Below, piece after piece: positions 48,759-59,726 of a stretch of DNA of 64,000 bases (the stretch's first letter is position 1; the number at the start of each line of letters is the position of its first letter). Both the position numbers and the translations under genes were made by a program. The notes below the pieces were generated by a model. That model searched no databases. It was given only the letters and a program-made list of their open reading frames with translations, and was not told the origin of the DNA. This DNA comes from Psilocybe azurescens (Eukaryota; Basidiomycota; Agaricomycetes; Agaricales; Agrocybaceae). The DNA is taken from NCBI GenBank assembly GCA_023853785.1, contig JAJIRX010000590.1, forward strand, positions 310,001 through 374,000. The letters run 5' to 3'.

Positions 48759-50931
48759 ATGAGTGATCAATATCCTGGATTTCCCAAATCCACATCTCCA
48801 GGCAAAATGGATGACGACTCAGGATACTATGAGAAGTTGGAGCCTACTATACCACCAACGCACAACCATCGAACCGTCATTCTCTGCTTTGATGGAACAG
48901 GTCAGTAGCCTGATGACCACTTTTCCTGTAATTGACCTTCAACGTGTGCAGGCGACCAATTCGATGATGACGTCAGTTCCCCTCTCTCTTTTCGCGTCGT
49001 TAGTATGTGCTGAGACGATGAGGGTAGAACTCAAACATCGTAAATTTCTTCTCGATGCTGAGGAAAGACGAACCAGAGCAGCAGATGGTGTATTATCAAG
49101 TAAGCCTCCTTATTTCCGTATTGCCGTAAATCTCATTGCCGAGTCTTGACAAAGGCTGGAATCGGCACGTATACGATTCCTCAAATTGCGAAACCTATGA
49201 TGGCCAAAATGCACAAGCTCATGGACACCATGGTTGGCGTCCACCTCAACGCTCATGTTATGGGTAATTGGCTATCTGCGCCATCTCTGTTTTTTCACAT
49301 CTAACAATCCACTCGGACATGTCAGGAGGTTACGAATTCCTCATGCAAAATTGTACGTGTCTCATGCCGTGTTATCGGGAAACAACTTCCTCAAAGTATA
49401 AAAATAACAGACAAGGCTGGGGATAAGATATGCCTGTTTGGTATGCTAATTTCATTTCATAATAATAAAACACGTTATTTATATTTTTTTCACCTTGTAT
49501 TCAGGTTTCTCTAGAGGTGCCTGTAAGCATTACATACCCACTTTAATGAAATGAATGCCGAACGTGAGATTCTACTCACAGATACGGCCAGAGCGCTTGC
49601 CGGAATGTAAGTATTCAGCGCTAAAATTCTGACCAAATGACCTCCTTAATCTTCTTCTCTGGCAGGCTCCATAAGGTACGATCTTCGTGGAACAATAGTT
49701 GCTCGGACTCAATTCTCGTGATTCGGAAAGGTCGGCTTGCTTCCCAGAGACAATCATCAGCAAGTGCCATTTGCGTACAAGATGTATTCCCGCGAAGATC
49801 AGAAAGGGTGGGAACAGAGTGCTGCCTTCAAGAAAGCTTTTTCCATTGACGTTGATATCGAGCTGATCGGTGTATGGTAAGCTATCATACGGTGTACAGA
49901 GAGAGAAACAAGACTAACACTCTCGTAGGGACACCGTTGGATCGGTTGGCATTATTCCGAAACGCTTGCCCTTCACTACATTTAACACCCACGTCAAAAA
50001 CTTTCGTCAAGCACTAGCTCTTGATGAACATCGCGCTCGGTTCAAGCCAAACTTTTTCAATCGCCCTACACACCAGGAGATGCAGTTAGGTCTTGACTGG
50101 AATGAGGTACATCCATCACAGAAGAAATCGAAGCGCAAGCACACTCTACGGGAGCTCGAACGCCAATATACCCACGGCCAGCATCGTACCAACGTTGAAG
50201 AGGTGTGGTTTTCTGGATGCCATTGCGGTTGGTTCAATCCAAGCCATATCTTGACTAATATGCCTAACGTTGAGCCATCTATTAGATGTTGGAGGTGGCG
50301 CGGTCAAGAACGAGGTTCGTAACAATCTTGCCCGCATTTCATTGCGTTGGATGATTCGGGAGTGTTTCAAACTGCACACCGGCATTATGTTCCATCGCGA
50401 CTCATTCAAAATAGCGGGCATAGATCCCTGTACTCTCTGGCCTCGCGTGAAAGACAGACCGGAGCCCGTCAGGGAGTTCTCTGGTGCTCCTCCTGAGAAG
50501 ACTAGGTCTCTCAAGATTCTATCTCTTAACGGCGCATCCGCAGCTGTCGACGACTTTGTCAGCGAAGAGGAGGAGGATTTAGCTGATGCGCTAAGCAACA
50601 AAAACGATATGCTCAAGATCTCAAAGTCATGGTGGCTGCTAGAAGTCATTCCTCAGAAAATCAAGTTTCAAAAGGACGACGATTCTTGGACTACGAAACT
50701 CTCGTGCGTTTCCGCTTTCTGCATCTTAAAGCATACGTCTGACCATAAAGCTTAAAACCCTTCAAAAGTATCAACCTTGGTCGTGGCCGCGTTATTCCGA
50801 AGCAACGTCTTGAAGGTGTCAAAGTTCACCGCACGGTTCAAATGCGCATGAATCTCAAGGAGGAGAATGGGAAGCCCTATTCTCCTCGGGCTAAATGGTT
50901 ACTGTCCGTTCAACCGGAATGGATTGATTGA
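48759..50931 (+). CDS. DUF2235 (T6SS Tle1-like) alpha/beta hydrolase
   Basis: Thirteen exons (48759-48900, 48952-48971, 49028-49099, 49155-49263, 49326-49352, 49411-49440, 49505-49522, 49582-49606, 49666-49675, 49731-49876, 49929-50227, 50286-50703, 50769-50931) give 492 aa. Family motifs in order: TVILCFDGTGDQFDDDNSN near residue 40, VYYQAGIGTYT near 75, the nucleophile elbow GFSRGAYTARALAGM with Ser136, GVWDTVGSVG with Asp201, and GCHCDVGGG near 296-303 (His298, Asp300). DUF2235 shares its catalytic domain with bacterial Tle1 phospholipases; fungal members are common but mostly uncharacterised. The substrate is unknown and no signal peptide is seen, so it is probably cytosolic. Exon 9 is only 10 nt. 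Confidence 0.9.
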
Positions 50932-51794
50932 CGCATTAATACACGGGCTCGTACATTAAAAGGCGATTTACTACTTGATCTATCACATTTTTATTCGAAC
51001 CGTTGTATTTGTATGTATCACTTCGATTAGTTAATCTCACACCAACTTTTGACCAGCTTGAATCATCAGTGAATACAATCTGATCCGTCTGTCCCCCCAT
51101 ATCTGTCATCTGCTCGTCCCATCCTAATATAAACCTGTGGCAGTGGGTCAGATGTCAACACTCAATGATGCTGTGTTCCATCCGACTGTCACCGGACAAA
51201 TACTTGAAGTAAATGACAGATGTCTCCGTTCTTTTGTCGTTTAATAGACTATATGTTGGGCTCAGGGGCAGTGGCTTTGAATTTCTAATTGGGTATGTAT
51301 GGTCGATTATCCACTCCACTGTCGTCGCTGTCAGTTAGACAAATGAACACTGGGGTTCAACGTTCAACCGCAAGTCTCTTTGGGGTCTAGTATTACAGCA
51401 GAATACTATCAGCAACTCATTCTGAAGACTAGTCATTATTATCACAAGGATATGCTCATAGAATGGGTTTCCAGAACTATACAGAAGCCTTTCAGCGCCC
51501 TTTTCAAAGTGAAAGCGGTACATGGGCGGACGGGCCGGCCGGAACGTGCATGTATCGCTTCCGGCAAGTTTTCTTGACCACCAACGATCTCCAACGCTGC
51601 TTACACCGTCACATGCGAGAAGAACATAAGCCTCTCGAATTTCTTTGCCGGCGCGATGATCGTAACCAGCATATCATGCCTCATAATCTCCTCAGTATGG
51701 CAGACCCCTCTCCTGGCCGACGGTTTCTCGAGATTTCTACTTGCTTTCAACTTTAAGTCTCAGGCTCAGGACGTGTATTGCGCTTTTTGCTACC

Positions 51795-54178
51795 ATGGTA
51801 CCGCTTTCCCGAAAACTTGGCTTTGTTCTCTCGTGTACCGGCCTCGTCCAAGCCTGGAGCAGCTTTACTGTTCCTCATACCCCTGGGAGAGACGACACTC
51901 CAGCGTTGTTGGCTGCTCTCCCTAAGTTTGTCGCCAATTCGACGATTCATTTCAAAGAAGGCATCACATATAACATCCTTACTCCCATAACATTTCCAGT
52001 TCTTAACAACGTTGAGGTTGTTGTTGAAGGAAATCTGACCTACCCGTCTGATATTCCGACCATTCAAGGTAAGACCTTAGTTCCGTTCTTGTGATTGTCG
52101 ATCGACATAATAAACTTACTATTTGGCATCTGCTTGCTCGAATAGCAATTGTAGGGTCTTCGGTGTGTTATCCGCATCATTTATACTTCTTCTGAACACT
52201 AATCATTCACATCTTTCTCTAGACATTCTCGGGATCATGGTAAATTCCATTTCTTTTTGGAACTCTTTCACACACATCTAAGCCAGAAGAACCCCAGGTT
52301 CACCTTCACTGGAGGAAACAACGTCACCCTGAGAGGCTCTACAAACGATAAATGGGGCTGGGTAGACGGACATGGACAAGCTGTGAGTAATGAATCATTT
52401 TAACCATCTATCATTGAAGGCTTACGTTTCTTCTTGTCAGTGGTGGGATGCTCAACAACAAATCAATCGGCCCCATGGCTGGGCTTTCAGCAAAATAAAT
52501 AACGGGGTCATTCGAGACATGAAAATATGGAAAGTTCGTACACTTTAGGCAACACGATTGATTGTTGTGTTGATCTAATTCAACAACATAGCCCATTGGA
52601 TGGAACTTTGCCACGAGTGGCTCGAACAATCTGCACGCATTCAACAACAAAATTGTCGCAGTTTCCGACACCGGAGTGAGTTTTTTTGATCATTGATTGA
52701 AGATAACGTTCTGATTGATATTACTGGCAGTCTTTCCCATTCAATACGTGAGTGTATAAAACTGGCTGAGAATGTCACTGTCTGATTCTTCTGCTCTGGT
52801 TCGCCAGAGATGGTGAATTTTGGTTTTGTGCAAGTCTTATTCTTGGCAGTGTCTGATCGAACATAGGCTTTTCGGCCGGTGGAACGAACATGCTTTTCGA
52901 AAATAATCACATTCAAAACGGCGATGATTGTCTCACAGTTGGAAGTGGAGCCAAAAATATTCATTTCAGGTATGATTATTTGATGCGTCAGAAGGCATAT
53001 ATCACCATCTGACACATCTCCTTACCTCAGGAATTCGTACTGCGAAGGGGGTCATGGCCTCTCCATCGGATCCTTAGGGAAAGGCGGATCTGTTGCAGAT
53101 GTGCAGAATGTTCTGTAAGCCTTTTTCACGCATAGGCATCGTGGTCAATTTTTTCTAAACCATCACATATTCAAAGCATCGAGAATGTCGTCATGGTAGG
53201 CCGAATCTTGTCCCTCGTTTTAACTTAGTTTCACTGTTGGATCTTGTCAGAAAAATACACTTTATGGAGCACGATTTAAGAGTTGGACTGGAGGTAATGG
53301 TTTGGCGAGGAAGTGAGTTTGACATAGGCGCGTCGTTGATCTTGGTTAGTGCTGACACTTTGGTAGCATTACTTGGAAGAATATTGCCTTCGACGGAGTA
53401 CCTTTCCCTGTAAGTCGGAGCCCCTTCAAGTATTCGACGTGTGTTCCTGACCCTAATAAAAGATCTACGTTACTCAAAAGTGAATTCTTGCCGCCATTCT
53501 TGGTATTATGTCTGTGCTCTGACTGTGTTTTTTTGCACGCAGCTACTGGGATCAAGGAGTACGTATCCATTCTTTCCTGAAGAATGTGCTAGATGCCTGA
53601 GACGACCATCTAGGTCGGGCCGAAGCCAAATACCACGAGCGCCAATAATACTCATATTCAGGACTTTTTGTTCCAAAATTTCGCGGGAGTTGTAAAAGAG
53701 TTCGTATTTGAGACTGTAGCTTCATATTGAACGATTTTTCCTAATCCATTGTCTAGTATTCCCTATGTTGAAGGTTCCTGCGTGAGCGACCCTTGCTGGT
53801 AAGCTGCATGCCATTAGCTTTGTCAAGCTCAGTGATACCTACAACCCTCTTAGGTACTTTGTACCTGGAGCTACAGGCAAAGAAGTAGCTATATTCGACC
53901 TCTATCCTGGCACAGGTACGTGATGATTCGAGTTTTCATTTTTATGTAAGCTATTGACGCCCGCTACTCGCAGCCTTCAACGTTGTGGCCAAAGACATAC
54001 TTGCTACTACCGAGACTGGCTCTCCTGTCGCTGTTATGTGCAATTCAACCACGGTACGAAGGATAAGCCATACCACTCAAACGTCTAGATATTGATTCGT
54101 CTCTGTCAATAGATTTCGACAGATGTTGGATTTAAATGCTGGGATGGACCTTTCATCAGGACGAGAGCTGGGATATGA
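51795..54178 (+). CDS. GH28 exo-polygalacturonase-type pectinase, secreted
   Basis: It hydrolyses alpha-1,4-galacturonan (pectin) outside the cell. Twenty exons join in phase to 428 aa: 51795-52068, 52146-52162, 52223-52239, 52283-52382, 52441-52533, 52592-52675, 52731-52747, 52808-52812, 52867-52969, 53031-53114, 53177-53195, 53251-53312, 53367-53409, 53463-53479, 53543-53558, 53614-53699, 53757-53798, 53854-53915, 53974-54053 and 54113-54178. Residues 1-20 form a signal peptide (GFVLSCTGLVQA core). GH28 motifs are NTDGFS (Asp202), QNGDDCLTVGSG, GGHGLSIGSLGKGG and RFKSW in place of RIK, in the exo-type context (WGWVDGHGQAWWDA). Seven exons are under 20 nt. An in-frame Met upstream (51741 frame) is possible, but this start gives the best signal peptide. 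Confidence 0.92.
52808..52812 (+). other. 5-nt microexon of the GH28 gene
   Basis: AGATG is flanked by CGCCAG and GTGAAT. Joining ...AATAC + AGATG + GCTTTT gives N-T-D-G-F, the conserved GH28 motif. Without it the Asp codon is lost and the frame breaks. Confidence 0.75.
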
Positions 54179-54640
54179 TCTAGCTCAGTGTCATTAAAGT
54201 GCATACTTATCTTTCATGTAACCTCTTTTGAACCTCTTACTCGTGTTTTAAGTCTTCGAAATTGACATCTTCCACCCAACTTCCACTGAAAGTAATTGGT
54301 ACACCTACTTATCGTATTTAATGTCGCGACTAGATAGTATCGTCAGCTTCTCTGCACGGCCGACGATACAAACAATACTGAGGTGATCAGGACAAGACCA
54401 GGCTGACAGTGACAGGCTGGGGTCGCAAGGCGCCACGGGACAAGGCCGTGGGGTTTTATCGACGCCATCGCGTCCGAACGCGTTACGCGTTTCAATGGCC
54501 GTTGACGCAGCGTTGACGACCACATAGGCCACCTCTTTACAAGATATCCTGACCCCCTGTATTCTTCTAGCCCTAATAGACTCATCCTTGATTTTCCGTT
54601 ATGGTAATCAACTTCAAATGTTTTATCACCGTGTAAATAA
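54179..54640. other. intergenic, no gene
   Basis: The 3' flank of the GH28 gene. No coding frame or repeat is recognised. Confidence 0.5.
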
Positions 54641-54646
54641 CTAAGT

Positions 54647-54689
54647 ACGTTGAGGAATGGAGTCATACCATGACTACATTCCTCAACGT
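54647..54689. repeat. 43-bp near-perfect palindrome
   Basis: Arms 54647-54666 (ACGTTGAGGAATGGAGTCAT) and 54670-54689 are reverse complements with one mismatch in 20, around the 3-nt loop ACC. It lies just 5' of the decayed FunK1 fragment. Confidence 0.7.
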
Positions 54690-54699
54690 CCTCAACGAT

Positions 54700-55640
54700 T
54701 CTGTTCTTAAAGCTCAACATGGAAATCCTCCGATGTATGTCCATGTTTTCATCCAGGTTTGAGACTGCATTAAGAGCGTAATCAGGAACGGCCAGACACA
54801 TATTGAATCTAGAAGCAATGGGAAGGGCGATTCCTGCCCTTCTCTTGATCCTCAAATTACCTATGAGATGGATGAAGATACCGTCATTTGTATTGTCTAC
54901 GGCTTTATGAAGACGTATCTGCCATTTTTTCCCTAAAGACGAAGACTTTGAAGGGGTGATGTGCATCCTGAATCTTAAAGATAATGTCGCGGATGATCCT
55001 CCTCGATTCGCGTTGTATCAAGAGCAGCCTGGCAAGATGACATAGAACGGACTTAAACAGAGACACTAAGGCTTACTCGCCCTTGAATATCATTGCTGAG
55101 TCCGTCAGGAACTACAGATATAATGGGACCTCTCGCCATTGTAACATATTTAAGTATCAAAGCATTCAAACCACCGTCATTCATTCGGACAATCCTCGGT
55201 CCAACAATAGAATCGATGCTTGTTTTACGTCAGATAGTTCAGGGCTCCTCGTCACACGGGGAATCGCAGTGTGTATCGGACATAAGCTTGAACAGAGCCA
55301 GAGGATTGAGGTAAGGATCATACCATTGCGCTGTTGAAATTATACTTCAGAATAATCAACAAGTCGTCTCATCTAATGTTCAGATTATGAATGACGATTA
55401 TGTTTACAATTGGAGTAAGTAAAATTATCCTGGACCTGTCCGAATATGGAACTCAACGTTTCATAAGTCGTGAACAACGATTACAATCGAAGACGACTCA
55501 GTAGCCTTGTGGTACCATTCCCGCTCGCATTCAGTGGCTTCCAAGCAGTTTAGCTTTCTCAAGGCGTGTATCGCCCGTGTCTTATAATGCATCCGCGTCA
55601 AATTTTGACCATATCCTACAGAAGCCCAGAACAATTCGCA
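54700..55640 (+). pseudogene. decayed FunK1 kinase 5' fragment
   Basis: It matches the 5' part of the FunK1-like gene at 62533-64000, including MDEDTVIC, GFMKTYLPFF, RIDACFTSD and NVQIMNDD, which are typical of fungal FunK1 kinases ahead of the catalytic domain. It is broken by an extra T in the run at 54927-54932 that creates a TAA, by a short deletion after NVQIMNDD (about 55397), and by loss of everything 3' of about 55640, including the kinase core. Confidence 0.65.
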
Positions 55641-56069
55641 TCGACGACCCGATGAGAATCGAGCTACTATATGGCTATGATTGTCTTTCCACTTTTTGCG
55701 TTTCAGCATTTTGCCTCACCAACTTGATACTCTGAGCACAATCGGATATACATAGTTATAACTTGTCGACACGACACATCCAATTTTGAATGCACTGTAC
55801 ACACAACGATCATTATAAGCTTCACACTGAGCTGAAAAGTTACGAAGGGCCTAAACCTACACTTTCATCTCTCACTTTCGAACAACTCCCGAAGCATTCA
55901 ATTTGATACCTTACGTCCTTACTGAGGAGTATGAATGGTGACTACGAGGTGACTAAGTACCAACTATGTTTGGCGGCCTCAGGGTGTCAAGATTTATAAG
56001 TAAATGAGGTGGCCCAACCGCTCCAATCTCAGTGCTGGAGCGCTGGTATTTCTCTGGGCCATTGATCTA
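55640..56069. other. spacer without a gene
   Basis: The unmatched left flank of the satellite array. No coding frame is supported. Confidence 0.45.
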
Positions 56070-57926
56070 TCTATAATATAAGAGACGGTTTTTCTAAAAG
56101 GAAGGAGCAAATTACTTAAGCATGACTAATTATTATTAAGCAGACCTCTGTGTTTTGGGGCCGGCGCTGCAGGGCCTTTTGAAACAAACAATCAGTGGCT
56201 GATGGCAAACAACAAAATGGGTGCCACAGCCTAACAAACATTTTATGCCTACACTGAACATGTCTATTAACCATATTCTGGGAGGCTTTAAAACAAAAAA
56301 TATGCACAGTGGGCACCAGGGCAAGTGGGCCAATAAATTCACATTAAAGACTATTTTAATAGCATTTCTGTCCACAGATATTGTGTTTGTTTGCCATCTG
56401 TATAACAACTGTATAAAGTGGCAAAGTTGAAATGGAAACTGCTGAATAAATTTGCAAGCAAGGGGTGTTGTGAACAGTGGACAAGTTGATGTGAAATGAA
56501 CTATGGGTGGGTGATCATGTTTTCTCTGAGTGAAAGTGTTTAAATAAAGATGTATATAGAGAGATAGCAGTAGGATGTGGTTTTGCAATTGAAAATAAGT
56601 AGTCTCCAGTACAGTACAGATAATAATTTTTTTTTGAGGATGAAGCTGCAGTGTGCTTTACTCCAAATGTAATGGATAAAATATAGGCACTGTTAACTAT
56701 TGTGCATGAGAATTAACATGTAAATTTCAATGACTATGGGCTGTAGATTAAAGTGATTAATTTGCAGGACAAATGTAGTGGGGTGAGAGGACAGCTATTT
56801 TGATTGTGAAGAGTGTAAGCTATAAATTTTAAAATTGTACAGTGCTGCAGGCATATAGCAGCAGGAGGATTTGTGGGTGTGTTGGTTCTGTTTAAATAAA
56901 GATGTGGATGGAAAGATAGCATTGAGACATGATTTTGTAATTGGAAATAAGCAGTGTACAATACTGTATAGGTGATAAAATTATTTATTTGAGGATAAAG
57001 CTCCAGTGTGCTTTACAAATGTAAAAATGAATACATTATTAAGTGTTGGGTGTGAGAATTGAGATTTAAAATTTAATGTACTATAGGTTGTAGATTAACA
57101 TGATTAATTTTCAGTACTATTTAACTGTGAAGAGAAAGAGTACAAGGTATGAAATTTAAAATGGCACAGTGCCACAAGCACTGTGCATATGAGGCAATTT
57201 GTGGGTAGTCAATGAGTAGTGCAATATTATATAAGATATAAAGTAGGATGATGATTGATTGGGAGTGGACATGAGCAGGGGTGTGGATATTAAAACAGGC
57301 ATGGTGGCAAAGGTACTGTGAATTAGTTGGAGTGGGTGTAATATGATTGTTTGAGAGTGTTGAAGCAAAGAAATATTTAATGAACACAGAATGTAGAGTT
57401 CTGTGTATATATATTTGTATTTGTTCACTGTTTAGATAAGAACAGAAATATTGACTGTTATTGACTGTGAGTGTATATAATTTGACTATGTAGGTGCTGT
57501 GTGTCTCCATAGTGGAGTTTAAAAATTCCTGCAAGCTGTTGAACTGGCTGTGAAGCAAGGGAGGGGTGAGTTGTGCTCATCCCCTCCCCACATGAAAAGA
57601 CAATTAATGTATATTTTTGAGTGAGGAGGTGAAGCAAGGGGGATGAGTGAAGCTCATTCCCCCTTAAAACATTATATAAGTGACTGCTATTATTAATTTT
57701 TTAATGAGACATGAAGTGCCAATAGAAGGGGGGGATGAGCGAAGCTCATTCCCCCCAAGACATTATGATTGTGATTGGTATTATTTATTTATCAATGAGG
57801 AGGCGCAGGGCGCTGACAAGCGGGGGTCTGGGGGCGCAGCCCCAGCAGCTGTTGACCCTGCCGTGAAGCACAGGGGGTGAGCGAGCGAATCCCCCCGACG
57901 CCGTAGCGGCGGGTCATAAAGCTTCG
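56070..57926. repeat. satellite unit 1 (about 1.86 kb)
   Basis: Begins TCTATAATATAAGAGACGG and ends GCGGGTCATAAAGCTTCG. The body is AT-rich and essentially without CG dinucleotides from about 56600 to 57540. The tail (57548-57920) is GC-rich with several stem-loops. Confidence 0.8.
57558..57915. other. stem-loop cluster in the unit-1 tail
   Basis: Hairpins lie at about 57558-57590 (GGGAGGGGTGAG paired with CTCATCCCCTCCC), 57636-57665, 57727-57757 (GGGGGATGAGC paired with GCTCATTCCCCC), 57825-57845 (CTGGGG paired with CCCCAG), 57872-57896 and 57899-57911 (CGCCG TAG CGGCG). Three share the same GGGGGATGAGC core, as if copied from one another. Confidence 0.6.
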
Positions 57927-59726
57927 TCTATAATATAAGAGACGGTTTTTCTAAAAAGGAAGGAGCAAATTACTTAAGCATGACTAATTATTATTAAGCA
58001 GACCTCTGTGTTTTGGGGCCGGCGCTGCGGGGCTTTTGAAACAAACAATCAGTGGCTGATGGCAAACAATAAAATAGGTGCCACAGGCTAACAAACATTT
58101 TGTGCCTACACTGAACATGTCTATTAGCCATAACCTGGGTGGTTTAAAAAACAAAAAAATATGTACAGTGGGCACCAGGGTCAAGTGGGCCAATAAATCC
58201 ACATACATTAAAGACTATTTTAATAGCATTTCTGGCCACAGATATTGTGTTTGTTTGCCATCTGTATAACAACTGTATAAAGTTGCAAAGTTGAAATGGA
58301 AACTGTGGAATAAATTTGCAAGCAAGGGATGTTGTGAACAGTGGACAAGTTGATGTGGAATGAACTATGGGTGGGTGATCATGTTTTCTCCAAGTGAAAG
58401 TGTTTAAATAAAGATGTATATAGAGAGATAGCAGTGGGATATGGTTTTGCAATTGGAGATAAATAGTCTCCAGTACAGTACAGATGATAAAAATAAAAAT
58501 TGAGGATGAAGCTGCAGTGTGCTTTACTCCAAATGTAATGGGTAAAATATAGACACTGTTAACTATTGTGCATGAGAATTAACATGTAAATTTTAATTAC
58601 TATGGGCTGTAGATTAAAGTGATTAATTTGCAGGACAAATGTAGTGGGGTGAGGGGCAGCTATTTTAATTGTGAAGAGTGTAAGCTATAAATTTTAAAAT
58701 GATACAGTGCTGCAGGCATATAGCAGCAGGAGGATTTGTGGGTGTGTTGGTTCTATTTAAATAAGATGTGGATGGAAAGATAGCATTGAGACATGATTTT
58801 GTAATTGAAATAAGCAGTGTACAATACTGTACAGACAATAAAATTATTTATTTGAGGATAAAGCTCCAGTGTGTTTTACACATGTAAAAATAAATACATT
58901 ATTAAGTATTGGGTGTGAGAATTGAGATTTAAAATTTAAAGCACTATAGGTTGTAGATTAATGTGATTAATTTGCAGGACTATTTTGATTGTGAAGAAGA
59001 AGAGTATAAGGTATAAAATTTAAAATAGTACAGTGCTGCAGGTGCTGTGCATATGAGGTGATTTGTGGATAGTTGATGTATAGTGGAGTATTGTATAAAA
59101 TATAAAGTAGGATGATGATTGATTGGGAGTGGACATAGGCAGGGATGTGGATATTAAAACAGGCATGGTGGCAAAGATACTGTGAATTAGTTGGAGTGGG
59201 TGTAATATGATTGAAATTTTAGTTTGAGATTGTTAAAGCAAAGAAATATTTAGTGGACACAGAATGTAGAGTTCTGTATATATATATATTTGTGTATTTG
59301 TTCAGTATTATTGACTGTGAGTATATATAATTTGACTATGGAGATGCAAGAGTGCAACTCCAGCAAGCTGTAGAGCAGACTGTGAAGTAGAGGAGGGGGA
59401 TGAGCTGTGCTCATCCCTCCCACACATTATATGAGTGAGGAGATGTGAAGCAAGAGGGGGATGAAGCGCAGCTCATCCCCAAGAGTGACTGCTATTATTA
59501 TTATTTTTCATGAGGTATAGAATGCCAATAAAGGGGGATGAGCGGCTCATTCCCCCAAAGATAATATGATTGTGATTGGTATTGTTTATTTATCAATGAG
59601 GAGGCGCAAGGCGCCCGACAAGCGGGGTCTGGGGCGCAGCCCCAGCAAGCTGTTGACCCTGCCGTGAAGCACAGGGGGTGAGCGAAAGCGAATCCCCCGA
59701 CGCGTAGCGGCGGGTCATAAAGCCCG
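57927..59726. repeat. satellite unit 2 (about 1.80 kb)
   Basis: Same order as unit 1, with the same start (TCTATAATATAAGAGACGG), internal landmarks and GC-rich hairpin tail (59385-59725). Scattered substitutions and short indels separate it from unit 1. Confidence 0.8.

Noticed and set aside
56136..56588. 150-aa minus-strand frame in satellite unit 1
   Set aside because: The same stretch is split in units 2 and 3, and the AT-rich, CpG-poor composition explains the chance opening.
57121..57558. 145-aa minus-strand frame in satellite unit 1
   Set aside because: No conservation in the other units and no recognisable domain; treated as repeat sequence.
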